A model generated the notes under the pieces. The model did not search any database. It was not told where the DNA came from and saw only the letters and a list, made by a program, of their open reading frames with translations. This document shows positions 25,154-39,190 of a stretch of 64,000 bases of DNA, piece after piece; the first letter of the stretch is position 1; each line of letters begins with the position of its first letter. The position numbers and the translations under genes are program-made. The stretch lies in contig NW_027469229.1 in the NCBI RefSeq assembly GCF_051020765.1, forward strand, positions 248,001-312,000, given 5' to 3'. This DNA is from Lasioglossum baleicum (Eukaryota; Arthropoda; Insecta; Hymenoptera; Halictidae).

Positions 25154-27087
25154 GTTAGTCGAGCAAAAACACGTGCGAGAGGATGCATCCCGCAGGCTAG
25201 TCGAGCAAAAACACGTGCGAGAGGATGCATCCCGCAGGCTAGTCGAGCAAAAACACGTGCGAGAGGATGCATCCCGCAGACTAGTCGAGTAAAAACACGT
25301 GCGAGACGATGCTTCCCGCAGGCTAGTCGAGTAAAAACACGTGCGATAGGATGCATCCCGCAGGCTAGTCGAGTAAAAACACGTGCGAGAGGATGCATCC
25401 TGCAGGCTAGACGAGTAAAAACACGTGCGAGAGGATGCATCCCGCAGGCTAGTCGAGTAAAAACACGTGCGAGAGGATGCATCCCGCAGGCTAGTCGAGC
25501 AAAAACACGTGCGAGAGGATGCATCCCGCAGGCTAGTCGAGTAAAAACACGTGGGAGAGGATGCATCCCGCAGGCTACTCGAGTAAAAACACGTGCGAGA
25601 GGATGCATCCCGCAGGCTAGTCGAGCAAAAACACGTGCGAGAGGATGCATCCCGCAGGCTAGTCGAGCAAAAACACGTGCGAGAGGATGCATCCCGCAGG
25701 CTAGTCGAGTAAAAACACGTGCGAGAGGATGCATCCCGCAGGCTACTCGAGTAAAAACACGTGCGAGAGGATGCATCCCGCAGGATAGTCGAGTAAAAAC
25801 ACGTGCGAGGTTTTGTGGGATGCGCATGCGCAGGTTTTTTGGGATGCGCATGGCTAGTCGAGCAAAAACACGTGCGAGAGGATGCATCCCGCAGGCTAGT
25901 CGAGCAAAAACACGTGCGAGAGGATGCATCCCGCAGGCTAGTCGAGCAAAAACACGTGCGAGAGGATGCATCCCGCAGGCTAGTCGAGCAAAAACACGTG
26001 CGAGAGGATGCATCCTGCAGGCTAGTCGAGTAAAAACACGTGCGAGAGGATGCTTCCCGCAGGCTAGTCGAGTACAAACACGTGCGAGAGGATGCATCCC
26101 GCAGGCTAGTCGAGTAAAAACACGTGCGAGAGGATGCATCCCGCAGGCTAGTCGAGTAAAAACACGTGCGAGGTTTTGTGGGATGCGCATGCGCAGGTTT
26201 TGTGGGATGCGCATGCGCAGGTTTTTTGGGATGCGCATGCGCAGGTTTTTTGGGATGCGCATGGTTAGTCGAGCAAAAACACGTGCGAGAGGATGCATCC
26301 CGCAGGCTAGTCGAGCAAAAACACGTGCGAGAGGATGCATCCCGCAGGCTAGTCGAGCAAAAACACGTGCGAGAGGATGCATCCCGCAGACTAGTCGAGT
26401 AAAAACACGTGCGAGACGATGCTTCCCGCAGGCTAGTCGAGTAAAAACACGTGCGATAGGATGCATCCCGCAGGCTAGTCGAGCACAAACACGTGCGAGA
26501 GGATGCATCCCGCAGGCTAGTCGAGCAAAAACACGTGCGAGAGGATGCATCCCGCAGGCTAGTCGAGCAAAAACACGTGCGAGAGGATGCATCCCGCAGG
26601 CTAGTCGAGTAAAAACACGTGCGAGAGGATGCATCCCGCAGGCTAGTCGAGTAAAACCACGTGCGAGAGGATGCATCCCGCAGGCTAGTCGAGCAAAAAC
26701 ACGTGCGAGAGGATGCATCCCGCAGGCTAGTCGAGCAAAAACACGTGCGAGAGGATGCATCCCGCAGGCTAGTCGAGCGCAAACACGTGCGAGAGGATTC
26801 ATCCCGCAGGCTAGTCGAGCAAATACACGTGCGAGAGGATGCATCCCGCAGGCTAGTCGAGCACAAACACGTGCGAGAGGATTCATCCCGCAGGCTAGTC
26901 GAGCAAATACACGTGCGAGAGGATGCATCCCGCAGGCTAGTCGAGCAAAAACACGTGCGAGAGGATGCATCCCGCAGGCTAGTCGAGCAAAAACACGTGC
27001 GAGAGGATGCATCCCGCAGACTAGTCGAGTAAAAACACGTGCGAGAGGATGCTTCCCGCAGGCTAGTCGAGTAAAAACACGTGCGAG

Positions 27088-28273
27088 GTTTTGTGGGATG
27101 CGCATGCGCAGGTATTGTGGGATGCGCATGCGCAGGTTTTTTGGGATGCGCATGCGCAGGTTTTTTGGGATGCGCATGGCTAGTCGAGCAAAAACACGTG
27201 CGAGAGGATGCATCCCGCAGGCTAGTCGAGCAAAAACACGTGCGAGAGGATGCTTCCCGCAGGCTAGTCGAGTAAAAACACGTGCGAGAGGATGCTTCCC
27301 GCAGGCTAGTCGAGTAAAAACACGTGCGAGAGGATGCATCCCGCAGGCTAGTCGAGTAAAAACACGTGCAAGAGGATGCTTCCCGCAGGCTAGTCGAGTA
27401 AAAACACGTGCGAGAGGATGCATACCGCAGGCTAGTCGAGTAAAAACACGTGCGAGAGGATGCATCCCGCAGGCTAGTCGAGTAAAAACACGTGCGAGGT
27501 TTTGTGGGATGCGCATGCGCAGGCTTTTTGGGATGCGCATGGCTAGTCGAGCATAAACACGTGCGAGAGGATGCATCCCGCAGGGTAGTCGAGTAAAAAC
27601 ACGTGCGAGAGGATGCATCCCGCAGGCTAGTCGAGTAAAAACACGTGCGAGAGGATGCATCCCGCAGGCTAGTCGAGCAAAAACACGTGCGAGAGGATGC
27701 ATCCCGCAGGCTAGTCGAGCAAAAAGACGTGCGAGAGGATGCATCCCGCAGACTAGTCGAGTAAAAACACGTGCGAGAGGATGCTTCCCGCAGGCTAGTC
27801 GAGTAAAAACACGTGCGAGGTTTTGTGGGATGCGCATGCGCAGGTTTTGTGGGATGCGCATGCGCAGGTTTTTTGGGATGCGCATGCGCAGGTTTTTTGG
27901 GATGCGCATGGCTAGTCGAGCAAAAACACGTGCGAGAGGATGCATCCCGCAGGCTAGTCGAGCAAAAACACGTGCGAGAGGATGCTTCCCGCAGGCTAGT
28001 CGAGTAAAAACACGTGCGAGAGGATGCTTCCCGCAGGTTAGTCGAGTAAAAACACGTGCGAGAGGATGCATCCCGCAGGCTAGTCGAGTAAAAACACGTG
28101 CAAGAGGATGCTTCCCGCAGGCTAGTCGAGTAAAAACACGTGCGAGAGGATGCATCCCGCAGGCTAGTCGAGTAAAAACACGTGCGAGAGGATGCATCCC
28201 GCAGGCTAGTCGAGTAAAAACACGTGCGAGGTTTTGTGGGATGCGCATGCGCAGGCTTTTTGGGATGCGCATG
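27088..28273 (+). repeat. 732-bp cluster-pair unit, two tandem copies
   Basis: A four-unit cluster followed 411 bp later by a two-unit GCTTTTTGGG cluster occurs at 27088/27499 and again at 27820/28231, an offset of 732 bp. The monomers between show the same series of GATGCTTCC variants and GTGCAAGAGG. Related pairs with the same 411-bp spacing lie at 45168/45579 and 45774/46185. Confidence 0.85.
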
Positions 28274-28509
28274 GCTAGTCGAGCATAAACACGTGCGAGA
28301 GGATGCATCCCGCAGGGTAGTCGAGTAAAAACACGTGCGAGAGGATGCATCCCGCAGGCTAGTCGAGTAAAAACACGTGCGAGAGGATGCATCCCGCAGG
28401 CTAGTCGAGCAAAAACACGTGCGAGAGGATGCATCCCGCAGGCTAGTCGAGCAAAAACACGTGCGAGAGGATGCATCCCGCAGCCTAGTCGAGCACAAAC
28501 ACGTGCGAG

Positions 28510-31500
28510 GTTTTGTGGGATGCGCATGCGCAGGTTTTTTGGGATGCGCATGCGCAGGTTTTTTGGGATGCGCATGGCTAGTCGAGCAAAAACACGTGCG
28601 AGAGGATGCATCCCGCAGGCTAGTCGAGTAAAACACGTGCGAGGTTTTGTGGGATGCGCATGCGCAGGTTTTGTGGGATGCGCATGCGCAGGTTTTTTGG
28701 GATGCGCATGGCTAGTCGAGCAAAAACACGTGCGAGAGGATGCATCCCGCAGGGTAGTCGAGCAAAAACACGTGCGAGAGGATGCATCCCGCAGGCTAGT
28801 CGAGTAAAAACACGTGCGAGAGGATGCATCCTGCAGGCTAGTCGAGTAAAAACACGTGCGAGAGGATGTATCCCGCAGGCTAGTCGAGCAAAACCACGTG
28901 CGAGAGGATGCATCCCGCAGGCTAGTCGAGCAAAAACACGTGCGAGAGGATGCATCCCGCAGGCTAGTCGAGCAAAAACACGTGCGAGAGGATGTATCCC
29001 GCAGGCTAGTCGAGTAAAAACACGTGCGAGAGGATGTATCCCGCAGGCTAGTCGAGTAAAAACACGTGCGGGAGGATGCATCCCGCAGGCTAGTCGAGTA
29101 AAAACACGTGCGAGAGGATGCATCCCGCAGGCTAGTCGAGTAAAAACACGTGCGAGAGGATGCATCCTGCAGGCTAGTCGAGTAAAAACGCGTGCGAGAG
29201 GATGTATCCCGCAGGCTAGTCGAGTAAAAACACGTGCGAGAGGATGCATCCCGCAGGCTAGTCGAGTAAAAACACGTGCGAGAGGATGCATCCCGCAGGC
29301 TAGTCGAGTAAAAACACGTGCGAGGTTTTGTGGGATGCGCATGCGCAGGCTTTTTGGGATGCGCATGGCTAGTCGAGCATAAACACGTGCGAGAGGATGC
29401 ATCCCGCAGGGTAGTCGAGTAAAAACACGTGCGAGAGGATGCATCCCGCAGGCTAGTCGAGTAAAAACACGTGCGAGAGGATGCATCCCGCAGGCTAGTC
29501 GAGCAAAAACACGTGCGAGAGGATGCATCCCGCAGGCTAGTCGAGCAAAAACACGTGCGAGATGATGCATCCCGCAGCCTAGTCGAGCACAAACACGTGC
29601 GAGGTTTTGTGGGATGCGCATGCGCAGGTTTTGTGGGATGCGCATGCGCAGGTTTTTTGGGATGCGCATGGCTAGTCGAGCAAAAACACGTGCGAGAGGA
29701 TGCATCCCGCAGGGTAGTCGAGTAAAAACACGTGCGGGAGGATGCATCCCGCAGGCTAGTCGAGTAAAAACACGTGCGAGAGGATGCATCCCGCAGGCTA
29801 GTCGAGTAAAAACACGTGCGAGGTTTTGTGGGATGCGCATGCGCAGGTTTTTTGGGATGCGCATGGCTAGTCGACCAAAAACACGTGCGAGAGGATGCAT
29901 CCCGCAGGCTAGTCGAGTAAAAACACGTGCGAGAGGATGCATCCTGCAGGCTAGTCGAGTAAAAACACGTGCGAGAGGATGCATCCCGCAGGCTAGTCGA
30001 GTAAAAACACGTGCGAGAGGATGCATCCCGCAGGCTGGTCGAGCAAAAACACGTGCGAGGTTTTGTGGGATGCGCATGAGCAGGTTTTGTGGGATGCGCA
30101 TGCGCAGGTTTTTTAGGATGCGCATGGCTAGTCGAGCAAAAACACGTGCGAGAGGATGCATCCCGCAGGCTAGTCGAGCAAAAACACGTGCGAGAGGATG
30201 CATCCCGCAGGCTAGTCGAGTAAAAACACGTGCGAGAGGATGCATCCCGCAGGCTACTCGAGTAAAAACACGTGCGAGAGGATGCATCCCGCAGGCTAGT
30301 CGAGCAAAAACACGTGCGAGAGGATGCATCCCGCAGGCTAGTCGAGCAAAAACACGTGCGAGATCATGCATCCCGCAGGCTAGTCGAGTAAAAACACGTG
30401 CGAGAGGATGCATCCCGCAGGCTACTCGAGTAAAAACACGTGCGAGAGGATGCATCCCGCAGGCTAGTCGAGTAAAAACACGTGCGAGGTTTTGTGGGAT
30501 GCGCATGCGCAGGTTTTTTGGGATGCGCATGCGCAGGTTTTTTGGGATGCGCATGGCTAGTCGAGCAAAAACACGTGCGAGAGGATGCATCCCGCAGGCT
30601 AGTCGAGCAAAAACACGTGCGAGAGGATGCTTCCCGCAGGCTAGTCGAGTAAAAACACGTGCGAGAGGATGCTTCCCGCAGGCTAGTCGAGTAAAAACAC
30701 GTGCGAGAGGATGCATCCCGCAGGCTAGTCGAGTAAAAACACGTGCAAGAGGATGCTTCCCGCAGGCTAGTCGAGTAAAAACACGTGCGAGAGGATGCAT
30801 CCCGCAGGCTAGTCGAGCAAAAACACGTGCGAGAGGATGCATCCCGCAGGCTAGTCGAGCAAAAACACGTGCGAGAGGATGCATCCCGCAGCCTAGTCGA
30901 GCACAAACACGTGCGAGGTTTTGTGGGATGCGCATGCGCAGGTTTTTTGGGATGCGCATGCGCAGGTTTTTTGGGATGCGCATGGCTAGTCGAGCAAAAA
31001 CACGTGCGAGAGGATGCATCCCGCAGGCTAGTCGAGTAAAAACACGTGCGAGAGGATGCATCCCGCAGGCTAGTCGAGTAAAACACGTGCGAGGTTTTGT
31101 GGGATGCGCATGCGCAGGTTTTGTGGGATGCGCATGCGCAGGTTTTTTGGGATGCGCATGGCTAGTCGAGCAAAAACACGTGCGAGAGGATGCATCCCGC
31201 AGGGTAGTCGAGCAAAAACACGTGCGAGAGGATGCATCCCGCAGGCTAGTCGAGTAAAAACACGTGCGAGAGGATGCATCCTGCAGGCTAGTCGAGTAAA
31301 AACACGTGCGAGAGGATGTATCCCGCAGGCTAGTCGAGCAAAACCACGTGCGAGAGGATGCATCCCGCAGGCTAGTCGAGCAAAAACACGTGCGAGAGGA
31401 TGCATCCCGCAGGCTAGTCGAGCAAAAACATGTGCGAGAGGATGTATCCCGCAGGCTAGTCGAGTAAAAACACGTGCGAGAGGATGTATCCCGCAGGCTA

Positions 31501-32400
31501 GTCGAGTAAAAACACGTGCGGGAGGATGCATCCCGCAGGCTAGTCGAGTAAAAACACGTGCGAGAGGATGCATCCCGCAGGCTAGTCGAGTAAAAACACG
31601 TGCGAGAGGATGCATCCTGCAGGCTAGTCGAGTAAAAACGCGTGCGAGAGGATGTATCCCGCAGGCTAGTCGAGTAAAAACACGTGCGAGAGGATGCATC
31701 CCGCAGGCTAGTCGAGTAAAAACACGTGCGAGAGGATGCATCCCGCAGGCTAGTCGAGTAAAAACACGTGCGAGGATTTGTGGGATGCGCATGCGCAGGC
31801 TTTTTGGGATGCGCATGGCTAGTCGAGCATAAACACGTGCGAGAGGATGCATCCCGCAGGGTAGTCGAGTAAAAACACGTGCGAGAGGATGCATCCCGCA
31901 GGCTAGTCGAGTAAAAACACGTGCGAGAGGATGCATCCCGCAGGCTAGTCGAGCAAAAACACGTGCGAGAGGATGCATCCCGCAGGCTAGTCGAGCAAAA
32001 ACACGTGCGAGATGATGCATCCCGCAGCCTAGTCGAGCACAAACACGTGCGAGGTTTTGTGGGATGCGCATGCGCAGGTTTTGTGGGATGCGCATGCGCA
32101 GGTTTTTTGGGATGCGCATGGCTAGTCGAGCAAAAACACGTGCGAGAGGATGCATCCCGCAGGGTAGTCGAGTAAAAACACGTGCGAAAGGATGCATCCC
32201 GCAGGCTAGTCGAGTAAAAACACGTGCGAGATGATGCATCCCGCAGGCTAGTCGAGTAAAAACACGTGCGAGGTTTTGTGGGATGCGCATGCGCAGGTTT
32301 TTTGGGATGCGCATGGCTAGTCGACCAAAAACACGTGCGAGAGGATGCATCCCGCAGGCTAGTCGAGTAAAAACACGTGCGAGAGGATGCATCCTGCAGG
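28510..32400 (+). repeat. Block copied at offset about 2450 bp (28.5-29.9 kb and 30.9-32.4 kb)
   Basis: Clusters at 28644, 29325, 29604 and 29823 recur at 31094, 31775, 32054 and 32273 with identical unit numbers and a constant offset of 2450 bp. The preceding cluster pair (28510 and 30918) is offset 2408 bp, one monomer less. The A4 deletion lies just left of both 28644 and 31094. Shared variants include GAGCAAAACCACG, GCGGGAGG, AAACGCGTGCG and GAGATGATG. Confidence 0.88.
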
Positions 32401-33384
32401 CTAGTCGAGTAAAAACACGTGCGAGAGGATGCATCCCGCAGGCTAGTCGAGCACAAACACGTGCGAGAGGATGCATCCCGCACGCTAGTCGAGCAAAAAC
32501 ACGTGCGAGAGGATGCATCCCGCAGGCTAGTCGAGTATAAACACGTGCGAAAGGATGCATCCCGCAGGCTAGTCGAGCACAAACACGTGCGAGGTTTTGT
32601 GGGATGCGCATGCGCAGGTTTTGTGGGATGCGCATGCGCAGGTTTTTTGGGATGCGCATGGCTAGTCGAGCAAAAACACGTGCGAGAGGATGCATCCCGC
32701 AGGGTAGTCGAGTAAAAACACGTGCGAGAGGATGCATCCCGCAGGCTAGTCGAGTAAAAACACGTGCGAGAGGATGCATCCCGCCGGCTAGTCGAGCAAA
32801 AACACGTGCGAGAGGATGCATCCCGCAGGCTAGTCGAGCAAAAACACGTGCGAGAGGATGCATCCCGCAGGCTAGTCGAGTAAAAACACGTGCGAGAGGA
32901 TGCATCCCGCAGGCTAGTCGAGCACAAACACGTGCGAGAGGATGCATCCCGCAGGCTAGTCGAGCAAAAACACGTGCGAGAGGATGCATCCCGCAGGCTA
33001 GTCGAGTAAAAACACGTGCGAAAGGATGCATCCCGCAGGCTAGTCGAGCACAAACACGTGCGAGGATTTGTGGGATGCGCATGGCTAGTCGAGCAAAAAC
33101 ACGTGCGAGAGGATGCATCCCGCAGGCTAGTCGAGCAAAAACACGTGCGAGAGGATGCATCCCGCAGGCTAGTCGAGTAAAAACACGTGCGAGAGGATGC
33201 ATCCCGCAGGCTAGTCGAGTAAAAACACGTGCGAGGTTTTGTGGGATGCGCATGCGCAGGTTTTTTGGGATGCGCATGGCTAGTCGAGCAAAAACACGTG
33301 CGAGAGGATGCATCCCGCAGGGTAGTCGAGTAAAAACACTTGCGAGAGGATGCATCCCGCAGGCTAGTCGAGCAAAAACACGTG

Positions 33385-35750
33385 CGAGAGGATGCATCCC
33401 GCAGGCTAGTCGAGTAAAAACACGTGCAAGAGGATGCTTCCCGCAGGCTAGTCGAGTAAAAACACGTGCGAGAGGATGCATCCCGCAGGCTAGTCGAGTA
33501 AAAACACGTGCGAGAGGATGCGTCCCGCAGGCTAGTCGAGCAAAACCACGTGCGAGAGGATGCATCCCGCAGGCTAGTCGAGCAAAAACACGTGCGAGAG
33601 GATGCATCCCGCAGGCTAGTCGAGCAAAAACACGTGCGAGAGGATGCATCCCGCAGGCTAGTCGAGCACAAACACGTGCGAGAGGATTCATTCCGCAGGC
33701 TAGTCGAGCAAATACACGTGCGAGAGGATGCATCCCGCAGGCTAGTCGAGCACAAACACGTGCGAGAGGATTCATCCCTCAGGCTAGTCGAGCAAATACA
33801 CGTGCGAGAGGATGCATCCCGCAGGCTAGTCGAGCAAAAACACGTGCGAGAGGATGCATCCCGCAGGCTGGTCGAGCAAAAACACGTGCGAGAGGATGCA
33901 TCCCGCAGACTAGTCGAGTAAAAACACGTGCGAGAGGATGCTTCCCGCAGGCTAGTCGAGTAAAAACACGTGCGAGGTTTTGTGGGATGCGCATGCGCAG
34001 GTTTTGTGGGATGCGCATGCGCAGGTTTTTTGGGATGCGCATGCGCAGGTTTTTTGGGATGCGCATGGCTAGTCGAGCAAAAACACGTGCGAGAGGATGC
34101 ATCCCGCAGGCTAGTCGAGCAAAAACACGTGCGAGGTTTTGTGGGATGCGCATGCGCAGGTTTTGTGGGATGCGCAGGCGCAGGTTTTTTGGGATGCGCA
34201 TGGCTAGTCGAGCAAAAACACGTGCGAGAGGATGCATCCCGCAGGGTAGTCGAGTAAAAACACGTGCGAGAGGATGCATCCCGCAGGCTAGTCGAGTAAA
34301 AACACGTGCGAGAGGATGCATCCCGCCGGCTAGTCGAGCAAAAACACGTGCGAGAGGATGCATCCCGCAGGCTAGTCGAGCAAAAACACGTGCGAGAGGA
34401 TGCATCCCGCAGGCTAGTCGAGTAAAAACACGTGCGAGAGGATGCATCCCGCAGGCTAGTCGAGCACAAACACGTGCGAGAGGATGCATCCCGCAGGCTA
34501 GTCGAGCAAAAACACGTGCGAGAGGATGCATCCCGCAGGCTAGTCGAGTAAAAACACGTGCGAAAGGATGCATCCCGCAGGCTAGTCGAGCACAAACACG
34601 TGCGAGGTTTTGTGGGATGCGCATGGCTAGTCGAGCAAAAACACGTGCGAGAGGATGCATCCCGCAGGCTAGTCGAGCAAAAACACGTGCGAGAGGATGC
34701 ATCCCGCAGGCTAGTCGAGTAAAAACACGTGCGAGAGGATGCATCCCGCAGACTAGTCGAGTAAAAACACGTGCGAGAGGATGCTTCCCGCAGGCTAGTC
34801 GAGTAAAAACACGTGCGAGAGGATGCTTCCCGCAGGCTAGTCGAGTAAAAACACGTGCGAGAGGATGCATCCCGCAGGCTAGTCGAGTAAAAACACGTGC
34901 AAGAGGATGCTTCCCGCAGGCTAGTCGAGTAAAAACACGTGCGAGAGGATGCATCCCGCAGGCTAGTCGAGTAAAAACACGTGCGAGAGGATGCATCCCG
35001 CAGGCTAGTCGAGTAAAAACACGTGAGAGGTTTTGTGGGATGCGCATGCGCAGGCTTTTTGGGATGCGCATGGCTAGTCGAGCATAAACACGTGCGAGAG
35101 GATGCATCCCGCAGGGTAGTCGAGTAAAAACACGTGCGAGAGGATGCATCCCGCAGGCTAGTCGAGTAAAAACACGTGCGAGAGGATGCATCCCGCAGGC
35201 TAGTCGAGCAAAAACACGTGCGAGAGGATGCATCCCGCAGGCTAGTCGAGCAAAAACACGTGCGAGAGGATGCATCCCGCAGCCTAGTCGAGCACAAACA
35301 CGTGCGAGGTTTTGTGGGATGCGCATGCGCAGGTTTTGTGGGATGCGCATGCGCAGGTTTTTTGGGATGCGCATGCGCAGGTTTTTTGGGATGCGCATGG
35401 CTAGTCGAGCAAAAACACGTGCGAGAGGATGCATCCCGCAGGCTAGTCGAGTAAAAACACGTGCGAGAGGATGCATCCCGCAGGCTAGTCGAGTAAAACA
35501 CGTGCGAGGTTTTGTGGGATGCGCATGCGCAGGTTTTGTGGAATGCGCATGCGCAGGTTTTTTGGGATGCGCATGGCTAGTCGAGCAAAAACACGTGCGA
35601 GAGGATGCATCCCGCAGGGTAGTCGAGCAAAAACACGTGCGAGAGGATGCATCCCGCAGGCTAGTCGAGTAAAAACACGTGCGAGAGGATGCATCCTGCA
35701 GGCTAGTCGAGTAAAAACACGTGCGAGAGGATGTATCCCGCAGGCTAGTC
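33385..35750 (+). repeat. 2.37-kb block, distal copy 1
   Basis: This block recurs at 56394-58760, exactly 23009 bp away. Clusters 33977(4), 34136(3), 34607(1), 35030(2c), 35309(4) and 35509(3) match 56986, 57145, 57616, 58039, 58318 and 58518 in position and unit number. Private marks are shared: CACGTGAGAGG left of the fourth cluster, GTGGAATG in the sixth, and CCCTCAGGC at about 33778 and 56787. Its left part (33345-34370) also occurs at 39124-40149, offset 5779. Confidence 0.9.
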
Positions 35751-38700
35751 GAGCAAAACCACGTGCGAGAGGATGCATCCCGCAGGCTAGTCGAGCAAAA
35801 ACACGTGCGAGAGGATGCATCCCGCAGGCTAGTCGAGCAAAAACACGTGCGAGAGTATGTATCCCGCAGGCTAGTCGAGTAAAAACACGTGCGAGAGGAT
35901 GTATCCCGCAGGCTAGTCGAGTAAAAACACGTGCGGGAGGATGCATCCCGCAGGCTAGTCGAGTAAAAACACGTGCGAGAGGATGCATCCCGCAGGCTAG
36001 TCGAGCAAAAACACGTGCGAGAGGATGCATCCCGCAGGCTAGTCGAGTAAAAACACGTGCGAGAGGATGAATCCCGCAGGCTAGTCGAGTAAAAACACGT
36101 GCGAGAGGATGCATCCCGCAGGCTAGTCGAGCAAAAACACGTGCGAGAGGATGCATCCCGCAGGCTAGTCGAGTAAAAACACGTGCGAGAGGATGCATCC
36201 TGCAGGCTAGTCGAGTAAAAACACGTGCGAGAGGATGTATCCCGCAGGCTAGTCGAGTAAAAACACGTGCGAGAGGATGCATCCCGCAGGCTAGTCGAGT
36301 AAAAACACGTGCGAGAGGATGCATCCCGCAGGCTAGTCGAGTAAAAACACGTGCGAGGTTTTGTGGGATGCGCATGCGCAGGCTTTTTGGGATGCGCATG
36401 GCTAGTCGAGCATAAACACGTGCGAGAGGATGCATCCCGCAGGGTAGTCGAGTAAAAACACGTGCGAGAGGATGCATCCCGCAGGCTAGTCGAGTAAAAA
36501 CACGTGCGAGAGGATGCATCCCGCAGGCTAGTCGAGCAAAAACACGTGCGAGAGGATGCATCCCGCAGGCTAGTCGAGCAAAAACACGTGCGAGATGATG
36601 CATCCCGCAGCCTAGTCGAGCACAAACACGTGCGAGGTTTTGTGGGATGCGCATGCGCAGGTTTTGTGGGATGCGCATGCGCAGGTTTTTTGGGATGCGC
36701 ATGCGCAGGTTTTTTGGGATGCGCATGGCTAGTCGAGCAAAAACACGTGCGAGAGGATGCATCCCGCAGGCTAGTCGAGTAAAAACACGTGCGAGAGGAT
36801 GCATCCCGCAGGCTAGTCGAGTAAAACACGTGCGAGGTTTTGTGGGATGCGCATGCGCAGGTTTTGTGGGATGCGCATGCCCAGGTTTTTTGGGATGCGC
36901 ATGGCTAGTCGAGCAAAAACACGTGCGAGAGGATGCATCCCGCAGGGTAGTCGAGTAAAAACAGGTGCGAGAGGATGCATCCCGCAGGCTAGTCGAGTAA
37001 AAACACGTGCGAGAGGATGCATCCCGCAGGCTAGTCGAGTAAAAACACGTGCGAGGTTTTGTGGGATGCGCATGCGCAGGTTTTTTGGGATGCGCATGGC
37101 TAGTCGACCAAAAACACGTGCGAGAGGATGCATCCCGCAGGCTAGTCGAGTAAAAACACGTGCGAGAGGATGCATCCTGCAGGCTAGTCGAGTAAAAACA
37201 CGTGCGAGAGGATGCATCCCGCAGGCTAGTCGAGTAAAAACACGTGCGAGAGGATGCATCCCGCAGACTAGTCGAGCAAAAACACGTGCGAGAGGATGCA
37301 TCCCGCAGGCTAGTCGAGCAAAAACACGTGCGAGAGGATGCATCCCGCAGGCTAGTCGAGTAAAAACACGTGCGAGAGGATGCATCCCGCAGGCTACTCG
37401 AGTAAAAACACGTGCGAGAGGATGCATCCCGCAGGCTAGTCGAGCAAAAACACGTGCGAGAGGATGCATCCCGCAGGCTACTCGAGTAAAAACACGTGCG
37501 AGAGGATGCATCCCGCAGGCTAGTCGAGTAAAAACACGTGCGAGGTTTTGTGGGATGCGCATGCGCAGGTTTTGTGGGATGCGCATGCGCAGGTTTTTTG
37601 GGATGCGCATGGCTAGTCGAGCAAAAACACGTGCGAGAGGATGCATCCCGCAGGGTAGTCGAGTAAAAACACGTGCGAGAGGATGCATCCCGCAGGCTAG
37701 TCGAGTAAAAACACGTGCGAGAGGATGCATCCCGCCGGCTAGTCGAGCAAAAACACGTGCGAGAGGATGCATCCCGCAGGCTAGTCGAGCACAAACACGT
37801 GCGAGAGGATGCATCCCGCAGGCTAGTCGAGCAAAAACACGTGCGAGAGGATGCATCCCGCAGGCTAGTCGAGTAAAAACACGTGCGAAAGGATGCATCC
37901 CGCAGGCTAGTCGAGCACAAACACGTGCGAGGTTTTGTGGGATGCGCATGGCTAGTCGAGCAAAAACACGTGCGAGAGGATGCATCCCGCAGGCTAGTCG
38001 AGCAAAAACACGTGCGAGAGGATGCATCCCGCAGGCTAGTCGAGTAAAAACACGTGCGAGGTTTTGTGGGATGCGCATGCGCAGGTTTTGTGGGATGAGC
38101 ATGCGCAGGTTTTTTGGGATGCGCATGGCTAGTCGAGCAAAAACACGTGCGAGAGGATGCATCCCGCAGGGTAGTCGAGTAAAAACACTTGCGAGAGGAT
38201 GCATCCCGCAGGCTAGTCGAGTAAAAACACGTGCGAGAGGATGCATCCCGCAGGCTAGTCGAGCAAAAACACGTGCGAGAGGATGCATCCCGCAGGCTAG
38301 TCGAGCAAAAACACGTGCGAGAGGATGCATCCCGCAGGCTAGTCGAGTAAAAACACGTGCGAGAGGATGCATCCCGCAGGCTAGTCGAGCACAAACACGT
38401 GCGAGAGGATGCATCCCGCAGGCTAGTCGAGCAAAAACACGTGCGAGAGGATGCATCCCGCAGGCTAGTCGAGTAAAAACAAGTGCGAAAGGATGCATCC
38501 CGCAGGCTAGTCGAGCACAAACACGTGCGAGGTTTCGTGGGATGCGCATGCGCAGGTTTTGTGGGATGCGCATGCGCAGATTTTTTGGGATGCGCATGCG
38601 CAGGTTTTTTGGGATGCGCATGGCTAGTCGAGCAAAAACACGTGCGAGAGGATGCATCCCGCAGGCTAGTCGAGTAAAAACACATGCGAGAGGATGCATC

Positions 38701-39190
38701 CCGCAGGCTAGTCGAGTAAAAACACGTGCGAGAGGATGCATCCCGCAGGCTAGTCGAGTAAAAACACGTGCGAGCTTTTGTGGGATGCGCATGCGCAGGT
38801 TTTGTGGGATGCGCATGCGCAGGTTTTTTGGGATGCGCATGCGCAGGTTTTTTGGGATGCGCATGCGCAGGTTTTTTGGGATGCGCATGGTTAGTCGAGC
38901 AAAAACACGTGCGAGAGGATGCATCCCGCAGGCTAGTCGAGCAAAAACACGTGCGAGAGGATGCATCCCGCAGGCTAGTCGAGCAAAAACACGTGCGAGA
39001 GGATGCATCCCGCAGACTAGTCGAGTAAAAACACGTGCGAGACGATGCTTCCCGCAGGCTAGTCGAGTAAAAACACGTGCGATAGGATGCATCCCGCAGG
39101 CTAGTCGAGCACAAACACGTGCGAGAGGATGCATCCCGCAGGCTAGTCGAGCAAAAACACGTGCGAGAGGATGCATCCCGCAGGCTAGTC
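35660..39190 (+). repeat. 3.5-kb block, copy 1
   Basis: Clusters 36358, 36637, 36837 and 37056 recur at +5203 bp. Clusters 37545, 37932, 38061, 38532 and 38775 recur at +5287 bp. The 84-bp change is two extra monomers in copy 2, between about 37100 and 37545. Shared private variants are GAGAGTATG, ATGCCCAGG, ACAGGTGCG, GATGAGCATG, ACAAGTGCG, GTTTCG and ACACATGCG. Confidence 0.9.

Larger units (their letters stand above)
22404..32315 (+). repeat. 24-bp unit clusters 1-28
   Basis: Start positions with number of 24-bp units: 22404(2), 22851(2), 23676(2c), 23955(4), 24155(3), 24331(3), 24550(2), 24661(2), 24814(5), 25039(5), 25810(2), 26173(4), 27088(4), 27499(2c), 27820(4), 28231(2c), 28510(3), 28644(3), 29325(2c), 29604(3), 29823(2), 30060(3), 30489(3), 30918(3), 31094(3), 31775(2c), 32054(3), 32273(2). 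Lengths are 19, 43, 67, 91 or 115 bp for 1 to 5 units, because the last unit is cut to 19 bp. The mark c means the second unit starts GCTTTTTGGG and the right flank is GAGCATAAAC. The clusters at 24814 and 25039 begin with C instead of G and are followed by GTTAGTCG. The cluster at 27088 has GTATTG in its second unit, 31775 begins GATTTG, and 30060 has ATGAGCAG in its first unit. Confidence 0.95.
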